From: Hyphomicrobiales bacterium
GTDB lineage: Bacteria; Pseudomonadota; Alphaproteobacteria; Rhizobiales; Aestuariivirgaceae
Direction of reading: 5' to 3'
NCBI GenBank assembly: GCA_027067085.1
Contig: JAMOMM010000508.1
Coordinates: 1-5,947 of the forward strand
DNA: 5,947 nucleotides
Part shown: positions 1 to 5,403 of the stretch, in pieces
Layout of the letters: each line of letters starts with the position of its first letter
Position numbering within the stretch: the stretch's first letter is position 1
Position numbers and translations under genes: made by a program
The notes under the pieces: model-generated
What the model saw: only the letters and a program-made list of their open reading frames with translations
Told to the model about the DNA's origin: nothing
The model's database searches: none

Positions 1-270
1 CGCAATCACGCCAACAAAAGCAGGCTTAAAGATCGCATCTTTACCTAACCAACGCACAGGTACGCGCCAGTACATAGCCGCTGCCAGCATAAACGGAAAA
101 TCCCAATTACTGGTATGGGGCGCGGCGATAATCACAAACTTTTTGCCTTCTGGCAAAGGGTCTGCAACATTCCAGCCAACCATTTTAAACCATGCAAACA
201 AAACAAACCGCAACACTTCATAAGCAATTGAACCGCGCGGCCATTCAGTTGTTTTATTATCTTTATCCAT
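1..270 (-). CDS. PlsC-like 1-acylglycerol-3-phosphate acyltransferase family protein (3'-truncated by window edge)
   Basis: This is the N-terminal 90 residues of a membrane-associated glycerolipid acyltransferase-like protein; the rest lies off the left edge. The decisive motif is HTSNWD, with His52 and Asp57 forming the HX4D catalytic signature of the PlsC/LPLAT superfamily. It follows a hydrophobic strand (FVIIAAP) and precedes RWLGKDAIFKPAF around residues 73-85, which fits the second conserved block. Family members transfer an acyl group to lysophosphatidate or related lysolipids at the inner membrane; the exact acceptor is not deducible here. Short family members of roughly 200 residues often start this way, with an amphipathic segment (about 16-32) before the catalytic block. 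The ATG is preceded by GGGGAAAG at a good distance. It overlaps the stop codon of the upstream dehydratase by 8 bp, which suggests translational coupling. The superfamily call is firm, the substrate is not. Confidence 0.85.
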   Translation of the reverse strand, partial: MDKDNKTTEWPRGSIAYEVLRFVLFAWFKMVGWNVADPLPEGKKFVIIAAPHTSNWDFPFMLAAAMYWRVPVRWLGKDAIFKPAFVGVIA

Positions 271-1231
271 CAATACTTTCCCCAAAACTTCCCAAATCCG
301 TATTGCTCCCACACACCACAACCCCAACCCGCTCATCAGCTTGTGGTTGATAAGCGCCAGACAACACTGCGGCAAAAGCCGTTGCCCCGCCCGGTTCGCT
401 CACCAATCGCAAATGCTCCCACAAGTATTTTTGCGCTCGGGCAATGTCATCATCGCTGACCAATTTCACACTAGATACATATTCCTGCGCCAAGGGGAAA
501 CTCAATTCCCCAATCACCGAAGCACCCAAACTATCTGCCGCCAAACCAGATGGGGTAATCCTCACCCGCTCTCCAGCCTCAAGCGCATTATGCAGTGTCG
601 GACAACCTTGCGATTCAACACCAACCAGATTGACCGCGCTTTGATACCAAGCCGCTGCCCCGCCAATCAGCCCACCGCCGCCAACCGCCATCAACACGCT
701 GTCAACACTGCCAAGTTTATGGGCTAGCACTTGGGTTTCAAATTCAGCCGCTAATGTTCCTTGCCCGATAATCGTGCGCGGTGCATCATAGGCATGCAAA
801 GACATCGCGCCCGTCTGCTCAATATAGGCATCACAATTGGCCAGTGCCGCGCCATAGTTTTCACCATCCACCACCACATCAGCACCGTAAGATTTGATTT
901 TAGCAATTTTTGCAGGCGCACTAATTTGCGGCACGAAAATTTTAGCAGGAATATTTAGCACTCCCGCCACATAAGCCACCGCCGCGCCATGATTGCCACC
1001 CGATGCCGCCGCAACGCCAGCACTTGGAACCTTTGCCCTCGCCACATCAACACCAAGCAAAGACGCAAACGCCCCGCGCACTTTGAAAGAGCCAGAGTGT
1101 TGCAATTGCTCCAGCTTCAAAACAATGGGCGCATCTAAACCATCGATTTCAATATCGATGACCGGTGTACGGCGAATAAAAGGGGTGATCTGTTCGAATG
1201 CTTCGGCAATCGCGTGTTTGGTAATTTTCAT
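263..1231 (-). CDS. PLP-dependent threonine/serine dehydratase-like enzyme (fold type II, no ACT domain)
   Basis: A 322-residue pyridoxal-phosphate enzyme of the threonine dehydratase/serine racemase group. The Schiff-base lysine is Lys50 within SGSFKVRGA. The substrate loop ASGGNHG is at 76-82, the glycine-rich phosphate-binding loop GGGGLIGG at 184-191, SEPGG at 278-282, and the C-terminal CGSN at 307-310 that sits near the PLP ring nitrogen. Length matches the single-domain catabolic type (TdcB/serine racemase-like). No ACT or other regulatory domain follows, so isoleucine-type feedback control as in IlvA is not expected. Known reactions are threonine to 2-oxobutanoate and serine to pyruvate, with ammonia release in the cytosol. 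Related dehydratases act on hydroxylated amino acids such as 3-hydroxyaspartate or ectoine derivatives, so the substrate is open. The start ATG has no obvious Shine-Dalgarno sequence. The gene lies 41 bp downstream of the zinc-ribbon gene, and its stop overlaps the acyltransferase start. Confidence 0.9.
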   Translation of the reverse strand: MKITKHAIAEAFEQITPFIRRTPVIDIEIDGLDAPIVLKLEQLQHSGSFKVRGAFASLLGVDVARAKVPSAGVAAASGGNHGAAVAYVAGVLNIPAKIFVPQISAPAKIAKIKSYGADVVVDGENYGAALANCDAYIEQTGAMSLHAYDAPRTIIGQGTLAAEFETQVLAHKLGSVDSVLMAVGGGGLIGGAAAWYQSAVNLVGVESQGCPTLHNALEAGERVRITPSGLAADSLGASVIGELSFPLAQEYVSSVKLVSDDDIARAQKYLWEHLRLVSEPGGATAFAAVLSGAYQPQADERVGVVVCGSNTDLGSFGESIDG

Positions 1232-1272
1232 GCTGATATGTTTAAATCAAATAACAAAAAACGCACGAAAAA

Positions 1273-1806
1273 TTATCCAAACAATTGATCGTCGAAATAA
1301 ACAAAATTGATAAAGCCTATAATTGTAGCAATACCAAGAACAACGACAATAATAATTATTGGCGCAAGCAGACCACCAAAAAATCCCAGTTTTTCAATCC
1401 ATAAAATTGGCTTTTTACCAATGTGTGGCGTAGGAGAAACCTCCATATGCTCTCGTACTTCATTTCTATCAACCAACCGATAGCGTGCGTGTTTGCGCAT
1501 CTCCAGCAAAGTTAAAACAGGAAAAAACAAAACAATAATCAACAATATACCCGCTTCAATCAGCGTTGGCATATTGCTCCAGCTTGGCCAGTCACCGTGG
1601 TCATCCATAAACAAAAACCAAACAACAGGCGCAAACAAAAACCCTAACGTAACTTGAAAACCCAAACTACCATATGGCTCAAGCTCAACTTCATGCTGAC
1701 AATTTGAACATTTATAGGCATAAACAGAATTATAAATTTCCATTTTACGCTCAATTGGCTTTAATGTCGGCTCCCCACACTGGGCACATTTTCTGGTTGC
1801 AGGCAT
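1273..1806 (-). CDS. Hypothetical zinc-ribbon membrane protein
   Basis: A 177-residue protein I cannot assign to a named family. Near the N-terminus are two CxxC knuckles, Cys7/Cys10 and Cys33/Cys36, spaced as in a rubredoxin-type zinc ribbon. Three hydrophobic stretches follow: about 48-67, about 82-101 and a long one about 140-171. Between the second and third is a basic, polar section (about 103-138, starting RKHARYRL), probably cytosolic. The layout predicts a cytoplasmic zinc-binding head on an inner-membrane anchor. It recalls short bacterial proteins such as the DUF983 type found near cytochrome oxidase genes, but it is longer and the sequence does not match that pattern. The ATG is preceded by AGGGGG about 10 nt upstream, which supports this start. 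It lies 92 bp downstream of the secreted-protein gene on the same strand. Function unknown. Confidence 0.75.
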   Translation of the reverse strand: MPATRKCAQCGEPTLKPIERKMEIYNSVYAYKCSNCQHEVELEPYGSLGFQVTLGFLFAPVVWFLFMDDHGDWPSWSNMPTLIEAGILLIIVLFFPVLTLLEMRKHARYRLVDRNEVREHMEVSPTPHIGKKPILWIEKLGFFGGLLAPIIIIVVVLGIATIIGFINFVYFDDQLFG

Positions 1807-1898
1807 CTAAATAGCACCCCCTTGATCGCGCAAAAACAAAACCTGACAACAATTTTTCAAGTCGACAAAGTTACAAAATCAACAAAAAATTTCAGCCA

Positions 1899-2261
1899 CT
1901 ACTTAATTTTAAACCGGCAAACAACGTTACACTTTCGCGAGCCAATGCTTGAGCTACAGCGACCTCTAACAAGAGCAAGTTTCAATCCAGAACGAAGCTC
2001 ATCGCGCCAGTTGTGAACACTGCCAGTATATAAAGTAATACCACAAATTTTAATTCTCTTAGTCCATGTAGAGCGACGTTTAAATGTCGATAGTGACCAA
2101 CAGTAACGTCTCGAATTACCTTGGAACGATGTACCGCGAAATGAGCACACTTTTTCAGCGGCATCATACGCCTCAACACGAGAAGACGCGCCCATCCCAA
2201 ACAGAACGCCCGCAGTTAACCCAACAAATAAAATAGTTTTAAAAGCCATTTGGTTTTTCAT
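1899..2261 (-). CDS. Small secreted six-cysteine hypothetical protein
   Basis: With the ATG at 2259-2261 this is a 120-residue protein. It opens with a clear Sec signal peptide: MKNQ, basic start with Lys8, a hydrophobic core TILFVGLTAGVLFGMGA, and a probable cleavage after VEA (about residue 31). The mature part of about 89 residues is basic, rich in Ser and Arg, and has six cysteines (Cys39, 54, 73, 102, 111, 115), enough for three disulphides in the periplasm or outside the cell. I recognise no family. A GTG-initiated reading frame extends 17 codons further upstream. I prefer the ATG because it puts the signal peptide at the N-terminus, has a GGGG ribosome-binding element 8 nt upstream, and lies just downstream of a promoter candidate whose -10 box falls inside the longer version. 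It is divergent from the malyl-CoA gene. A real gene is likely; the function is unknown. Confidence 0.65.
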   Translation of the reverse strand: MKNQMAFKTILFVGLTAGVLFGMGASSRVEAYDAAEKVCSFRGTSFQGNSRRYCWSLSTFKRRSTWTKRIKICGITLYTGSVHNWRDELRSGLKLALVRGRCSSSIGSRKCNVVCRFKIK

Positions 2262-2298
2262 TTTAGAACCCCAATATTTTAACTCAGCCCCATAGCCA

Positions 2299-2327
2299 AT
2301 CTTTCCGCACACTGACTACCTAGTCAA
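2299..2327 (-). promoter_or_regulatory. Candidate sigma70-type promoter for the secreted-protein gene
   Basis: On the minus strand, TTGACT (plus-strand 2322-2327) is separated by exactly 17 bp from AAAGAT (plus-strand 2299-2304). Transcription would begin near 2290, giving a leader of about 30 nt to the ATG at 2261. The -35 box matches consensus at five of six positions; the -10 is weaker. This is a sequence match only. It fits the preferred ATG start and makes the GTG start at 2312 unlikely. Confidence 0.5.
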
Positions 2328-2376
2328 GTTTTTATTACACCCTTCGCCTAAAGTACCACTCCCCCAAAAGTCGCGC

Positions 2377-2404
2377 TTGCATGTTGCGTTGCGGCAGGTA
2401 TATT
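2377..2404 (+). promoter_or_regulatory. Candidate sigma70-type promoter for the malyl-CoA/mesaconyl-CoA genes
   Basis: TTGCAT (2377-2382) and TATATT (2399-2404) are separated by 16 bp. Transcription would start near 2411, about 40 nt before the ATG at 2452. TTGC recurs at 2377, 2384 and 2389 within and just after the -35 box. An imperfect inverted repeat ATTG/CAAT flanks a 7-bp core at 2415-2429, just after the predicted start; these could be operator elements. The ribosome binding element AGGGA is at 2437-2441. No binding protein can be named from the sequence. Confidence 0.45.
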
Positions 2405-2451
2405 GATTTTAAATATTGCGATGCACAATAAAATTTAGGGACGAATTTTAA

Positions 2452-3297
2452 ATGTCAATCAAACCTCGCCGCTCCGTATTATATATGCCAGGCTCAAACG
2501 CCCGCGCGCTAGAAAAAGCAAAAACGCTGCCCGCTGATTGCTTTATTTTTGACCTCGAAGATGCCGTTGCCCCAGATGTTAAACAAACCGCGCGCGAGCA
2601 GGTTTGCACCGCAGTGGCCCAAGGTGGTTATGGCAAACGGGAATTGATTATTCGTATCAATTCACTGACGAGCCAGTGGGGCAAAGACGATTTAGCCGCC
2701 GCCATTAAAGCAAAACCAGATGCGATCCTTGTGCCTAAAGTAAACACCCCAGACGACCTGGCCCCGCTGCAAAATTGCGGCATCCCCATTTGGGCGATGA
2801 TGGAAACACCGCTGGCCATGTTCAACGCCAAAGACATTGCATTTGCATCAGGGCTTGAAGCTTTTGTCATGGGCACCAATGATTTGGCCAAAGAAACAGG
2901 GGCCAGTCTTTTACGCGCCCGCCATGCCATGGTGCCATGGTTGATGACCTGTGTTGCAGCAGCGCGCGCTTCTGGTATATCGATCATTGATGGGGTTTAT
3001 AACGATTTTAAAAATGATGAAGGCTTGCGCGTCGAAAGTCTACAAGGCGCTGACTTTGGCATGGACGGCAAAACCATCATTCACCCTGGCCAAATTGCCG
3101 CTTGTAACGAAATTTTTGCCCCAAGCGCTGATGAAATCGAGCATGCTAAAAACATCATAGAGGCATTCTCACAACCTGAAAACCAAGGCAAAGGTGCCAT
3201 CAACCTTAATGGCCGCATGGTCGAACTTCTCCATTGCGAAATGGCTGAGAAAACCATTGCCATTGCCGATGCAATTAAACACAAGCAGGAAGGTTAA
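2452..3297 (+). CDS. CitE/HpcH-family malyl-CoA enzyme, closest in character to (3S)-malyl-CoA thioesterase (Mcl2); beta-methylmalyl-CoA lyase possible
   Basis: A 281-residue TIM-barrel enzyme of the HpcH/HpaI aldolase/citrate lyase beta family. Visible family blocks are RSVLYMPGS (7-15), the FDLEDAVAPD strand (33-42), Arg68 in IIRIN (carboxylate binding in the family), PKV (95-97), METP with Glu118 and GTNDLAKE with Asp144 (the expected Mg2+ ligands), and DGVYNDFKNDEG (180-191) then GKTIIHPGQ (206-214) near the C-terminus. Length and wording (WAMMETP, MGTNDLAKE, DGVYNxFK) resemble the Rhodobacter Mcl2 thioesterase, which hydrolyses (3S)-malyl-CoA to malate, more than the longer (about 318-residue) Mcl1 lyase. 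Its partner downstream is a mesaconyl-CoA hydratase, whose product is the lyase substrate, so lyase activity giving glyoxylate plus propionyl-CoA or acetyl-CoA remains possible. The enzyme should be cytosolic. It is first in the plus-strand cluster. Family certain, exact reaction uncertain. Confidence 0.85.
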   Translation: MSIKPRRSVLYMPGSNARALEKAKTLPADCFIFDLEDAVAPDVKQTAREQVCTAVAQGGYGKRELIIRINSLTSQWGKDDLAAAIKAKPDAILVPKVNTPDDLAPLQNCGIPIWAMMETPLAMFNAKDIAFASGLEAFVMGTNDLAKETGASLLRARHAMVPWLMTCVAAARASGISIIDGVYNDFKNDEGLRVESLQGADFGMDGKTIIHPGQIAACNEIFAPSADEIEHAKNIIEAFSQPENQGKGAINLNGRMVELLHCEMAEKTIAIADAIKHKQEG

Positions 3298-3298
3298 A

Positions 3299-3466
3299 AT
3301 GCTTACAATTAACCGCCTACTAGCACCATCAACCACCCCACATTCGTCATCTTCGTACTTGATCCGAAGATCCAGAGTATTAAATCAGACCACTGAACTT
3401 GAGGCTCTGGACCCCCGTGTCAAGCACGAGGATGACGGCGGGAAGTACGAAGGGGTTATCCAATGA
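3299..3466 (+). CDS. Possible repeat-derived small ORF (55 aa) between the CoA-ester genes
   Basis: An ATG one base after the upstream stop codon opens 55 codons that end in a TGA overlapping the hydratase start (ATGA, 3463-3466). The Shine-Dalgarno AGGAAGG at 3287-3293, 5 nt before the ATG, is the strongest in the window. Codons 16-47 are almost entirely the palindromic repeat, read in a frame that gives DPRVKHEDDG at residues 38-47, a peptide signature commonly annotated in alphaproteobacterial repeat-derived ORFs. The peptide is polar, with no signal peptide, membrane segment or known domain. Possible readings are a functional peptide, a translated linker coupling the two enzymes, or a chance open frame with a ribosome binding site inherited from the pre-insertion arrangement. 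I consider translation plausible and function unproven. Confidence 0.35.
   Translation: MLTINRLLAPSTTPHSSSSYLIRRSRVLNQTTELEALDPRVKHEDDGGKYEGVIQ
3345..3437. repeat. Alphaproteobacterial-type palindromic intergenic repeat (REP/RPE-like)
   Basis: Two 33-nt arms, 3345-3377 (starting CGTCATCTTCG) and 3405-3437 (ending GAGGATGACG), are inverted copies matching at 26 of 33 positions around a 27-nt loop; several mismatches would be G-U pairs in RNA. Each arm holds a smaller hairpin: TCTTCG/CGAAGA at 3350-3370, and CGTG/CACG around TCAAG at 3416-3428. The loop has TCAG/CTGA at 3385-3396. The CGTCATCCTCGnnCTTGA-type arm is a familiar motif of mobile palindromic elements scattered through alphaproteobacterial genomes. 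The element is 93 bp, a multiple of three, and adds 31 codons to the small ORF. No T-run follows, so it is not a standard terminator. Copy number elsewhere in the genome cannot be judged here. Confidence 0.8.
3451..3455 (+). promoter_or_regulatory. Ribosome binding site of the mesaconyl-CoA hydratase gene
   Basis: AGGGG lies 7 nt before the ATG at 3463 and fixes that start. Its first two bases are the end of AAGTACGAAG (3443-3452), the exact reverse complement of CTTCGTACTT (3351-3360) in the left arm of the palindrome. Long-range pairing could therefore partly cover it. The site itself is clear; the regulatory idea is inference. Confidence 0.6.
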
Positions 3467-4512
3467 CAAAACCACAAACAAAAACCAATTCAGGCAACTT
3501 CTTTGAAGATTTCTCCATCGGCCAAACGATTGTGCACGCCACCCCGCGCACTATTTCAAGTGGCGATCAGGCTTTATATACAGCGCTTTATGGTTCACGC
3601 TTTGCGCTGCAGTCTTCAACCAATTTTGCCCGCCGCATCGGTTATCCGCAAAGCCCCGTCGATGACATGCTGGTTTTTCACATTGTCTTTGGCAAAACTG
3701 TTGCCGATATATCTTTAAATGCCGTGGCAAACCTTGGCTATGCCGATTGCCGCTTTCTCATTCCTGTTTATCCCGGCGATACATTAAAAACTGTTTCAGA
3801 AATTATCGGTCTTAAACAAAATTCAAACGGTAAAACGGGCGTGGTTTATGTGCGTTCAACTGGCACCAATCAAAAGGGCGAGACAGTTCTTGAGTATATC
3901 CGCTGGGTCATGGTGAGAAAACGTAATATCGATACTCCCGCCCCTGAAACAACCATTCCCAATTTACCAAACAGCGTTGATCCAAAGTTTTTGGCAAGTG
4001 CATGTCCAAGTGTTGACCAAATTGATTTTGATACATCGGTTTCTGGTTCACCCTTTGTTTGGGGTGATTATGAAGTTGGTGAAAAGATCGACCATGTGGA
4101 TGGCATGACGGTTGAAGAAGCTGAACACATGATGGCAACGCGGCTTTATCAAAACACCGCCAAAGTGCACTTCAATCAACACACCGAGGGCCAAGGCCGT
4201 TTTGGTCGCCGGTTAATTTATGGCGGCCATGTCATTTCGCTGGCCCGCGCTCTGTCATTTAACGGCCTCTCCAATGCCTGTCACATCAGCGCTATAAATG
4301 GCGGTCGCCACATTGCACCATTGTTTGCAGGCGACACTGTTTATGCTTGGTCACAAGTAACCGACAAAGCTGAAATTGATGGGCGCAGTGATATTGGCGC
4401 ATTAAAAATCACAACTATCGCAACCAAAAATCAAAGCTGCAGCCAATTCCCAAGCAATAAAACAGAAAACGCCATTTTAGAGTTAGACTATTGGGTGATT
4501 TTACCAAAATAG
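3463..4512 (+). CDS. meh: Mesaconyl-CoA hydratase (beta-methylmalyl-CoA dehydratase), double-hotdog MaoC family
   Basis: A 349-residue protein with two MaoC-like hotdog halves, close to the roughly 343 residues of the Rhodobacter mesaconyl-CoA hydratase. The N-terminal half begins GNFFEDFSIGQ (11-21) and carries DQALYTALYGSRFALQSS (35-52). The C-terminal half begins DYEVGEKIDH (202-211) and carries NTAKVHFNQHTEGQGRFGR (231-249) and YGGHVISLARA (253-263). In hydratase-2 enzymes a D-x4-H dyad is catalytic; here the aligned spot reads Asn231...His236, so His236 is the likely catalytic histidine. By family the enzyme reversibly hydrates mesaconyl-C1-CoA to beta-methylmalyl-CoA in the ethylmalonyl-CoA or 3-hydroxypropionate pathways. 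Itaconyl-CoA-type hydratases are shorter relatives and less likely. It is the natural partner of the malyl-CoA enzyme upstream, and AGGGG 7 nt before the ATG supports the start. Confidence 0.85.
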   Translation: MTKPQTKTNSGNFFEDFSIGQTIVHATPRTISSGDQALYTALYGSRFALQSSTNFARRIGYPQSPVDDMLVFHIVFGKTVADISLNAVANLGYADCRFLIPVYPGDTLKTVSEIIGLKQNSNGKTGVVYVRSTGTNQKGETVLEYIRWVMVRKRNIDTPAPETTIPNLPNSVDPKFLASACPSVDQIDFDTSVSGSPFVWGDYEVGEKIDHVDGMTVEEAEHMMATRLYQNTAKVHFNQHTEGQGRFGRRLIYGGHVISLARALSFNGLSNACHISAINGGRHIAPLFAGDTVYAWSQVTDKAEIDGRSDIGALKITTIATKNQSCSQFPSNKTENAILELDYWVILPK

Positions 4513-4617
4513 GCCTTTAATTATGTCGTATAAGTGGTATAGCATGTCGCAGGGCACTACCTCACAGCTCCATTCAATTTTTTCAAACATAAATTTCGTT
4601 TGTAATCAGGTAAACAC
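4513..4617 (+). promoter_or_regulatory. Spacer before sdhC, possible operon promoter region
   Basis: This 105-bp gene-free stretch separates the hydratase stop from sdhC, whereas sdhC, sdhD and sdhA are almost contiguous. It may therefore hold the sdh promoter. It contains ATGTCG twice, at 4523-4528 and 4544-4549, exactly 21 bp apart (two helical turns), and an AT-rich section with a CAAAC/GTTTG inverted repeat at 4584-4602. I could not find a convincing -35/-10 pair or a terminator. A weak AGG element lies about 8 nt before the sdhC ATG. Confidence 0.3.
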
Positions 4618-5019
4618 ATGAGCACGACCCCTCAAAATAAAATTAAAAGACCTCTTTCTCCGCACCTTCAAATTTACAAGCCAATGCTGACGATGACGAT
4701 GTCGATCGTTCATCGCATTACTGGCGTGATTTTATTTTTGGCAACATTATTGTTGGCTTGGTGGCTCATTGCAGCGGCGGCTGGACCTGCCTATTTCGAC
4801 TTTGTCGAAGGTATCTTAACATCACTGCTTGGCCGCTTTGTTTTATTTGGCGCAACATGGGCGCTCATTCATCACACCCTTGGCGGCCTAAAACATTTTT
4901 TATGGGACACAGGCCGCGGCTTTGATCTTAAAACGGTTGAGTTGATGGCCAAAGGCTCAATCATCGCTTCAATTGCTCTAACCTTTTTGGTTTGGGCCAT
5001 CGCATACGGAGTAAGATGA
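4618..5019 (+). CDS. sdhC: Succinate dehydrogenase cytochrome b556 subunit SdhC
   Basis: A 133-residue membrane subunit of complex II, which with SdhD anchors the catalytic SdhA/SdhB dimer in the inner membrane and passes electrons to ubiquinone. The N-terminal RPLSPHLQIYKPM (11-23) and SIVHRITG (29-36) are diagnostic; Ser29 and Arg33 match the quinone-site Ser27/Arg31 of E. coli SdhC. The axial haem ligand is His86 in the H-x3-G-x-K-H pattern ending at His93, equivalent to E. coli His84...His91. Three membrane helices are apparent at about 30-52, 66-88 and 111-131. Length is normal. The stop codon overlaps the sdhD ATG (ATGA), consistent with an sdhCDAB operon. Confidence 0.95.
   Translation: MSTTPQNKIKRPLSPHLQIYKPMLTMTMSIVHRITGVILFLATLLLAWWLIAAAAGPAYFDFVEGILTSLLGRFVLFGATWALIHHTLGGLKHFLWDTGRGFDLKTVELMAKGSIIASIALTFLVWAIAYGVR
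5008..5011 (+). promoter_or_regulatory. Ribosome binding site deciding the sdhD start
   Basis: GGAG lies within the last codons of sdhC. It is 4 nt before the ATG at 5016, 10 nt before the in-frame ATG at 5022 and 16 nt before the one at 5028. This rules out the TTG at 4992, which lies upstream of it, and favours 5016 or 5022. Confidence 0.55.
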
Positions 5020-5399
5020 TTATGACCATGCGCACCCCATTAAATAAAGTTCGCCATCATGGTTCGGCCAAATCAGGCACCGACCATTTCTGGCAACAAC
5101 GCTTAACTGCAATTGCCAATGTCCCGCTAACGTTATTTCTCATTTGGTTCTTCTTATCCCTTAGTGGGGCAAGCCATGGCGAAGTGGTATCATCAATCAA
5201 GCAGCCGTTCGTTGCCTTTGGATTGATCGCCACCATCATTTCATATGTCTGGCATATGCGCCTTGGCATACAGGTCGTGATTGAAGACTATGCTCACGGC
5301 AATGCAAAAATTATCTTTGTCATTGGCAACATCATGTTTTGTGCACTCATCGCTTTAGTGTCGATTTTTGCCATTTTAAAAATCAGTTTCGGAGCCTAA
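5016..5399 (+). CDS. sdhD: Succinate dehydrogenase membrane anchor subunit SdhD
   Basis: A 127-residue hydrophobic subunit of complex II that shares the haem b and quinone site with SdhC. The N-terminal GSAKSGTDHFWQQRLTA (16-32) is typical of alphaproteobacterial SdhD. The haem ligand and quinone-site residues are in one block: His80, Gly84 and Asp91-Tyr92, with the same spacing as E. coli His71, Gly75 and Asp82-Tyr83. Three membrane helices are at about 34-50, 66-86 and 98-123. I chose the ATG that overlaps the sdhC stop by 4 bp. The ATGs at 5022 and 5028 are equally in frame and would shorten the protein by two or four residues without affecting any motif. sdhA follows after 4 bp. Confidence 0.92.
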   Translation: MIMTMRTPLNKVRHHGSAKSGTDHFWQQRLTAIANVPLTLFLIWFFLSLSGASHGEVVSSIKQPFVAFGLIATIISYVWHMRLGIQVVIEDYAHGNAKIIFVIGNIMFCALIALVSIFAILKISFGA

Positions 5400-5403
5400 A
5401 ACA

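Noticed and set aside
1982..2200. 72-codon minus-strand open frame overlapping the secreted-protein gene
   Set aside because: It is an alternative frame of the same strand; the overlapping frame has a signal peptide, ribosome binding site and promoter candidate, while this one has none.
1899..2261. Secreted basic protein as a bacteriocin or toxin
   Set aside because: There is no leader of the double-glycine type, no immunity-like partner and no toxin motif; basic charge and cysteines alone do not support the claim.
2262..2312. GTG-initiated longer form of the secreted protein
   Set aside because: It would place 17 non-hydrophobic residues before the signal peptide, and its start lies upstream of the candidate -10 box.
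2628..2987. 119-codon minus-strand open frame within the malyl-CoA gene
   Set aside because: It lies wholly inside a well-supported gene with conserved motifs and has no recognisable protein features of its own.
3194..3298. Upstream extension of the small ORF inside the malyl-CoA gene
   Set aside because: The earlier in-frame start lies in a well-conserved coding region of another frame; the ATG at 3299 has its own strong ribosome binding site.
3345..3437. Long stem as a transcription terminator
   Set aside because: The right arm is followed by GCGGGAAGTACG with no T-run, and the next gene's ribosome binding site lies only 13 nt further on; the structure fits a mobile palindromic repeat better.
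3345..3437. CRISPR-like or tandem repeat array
   Set aside because: There is only one pair of inverted arms with a single loop, and no regularly spaced direct repeats.
4584..4602. CAAAC/GTTTG inverted repeat before sdhC as an operator
   Set aside because: A 5-bp stem in AT-rich sequence with a 9-bp spacer is easily expected by chance, so it is mentioned only within the spacer entry.
4992..5015. TTG start for SdhD overlapping the end of sdhC by 28 bp
   Set aside because: The GGAG ribosome binding site lies downstream of this TTG, and ATG codons at 5016 and 5022 suit it better.
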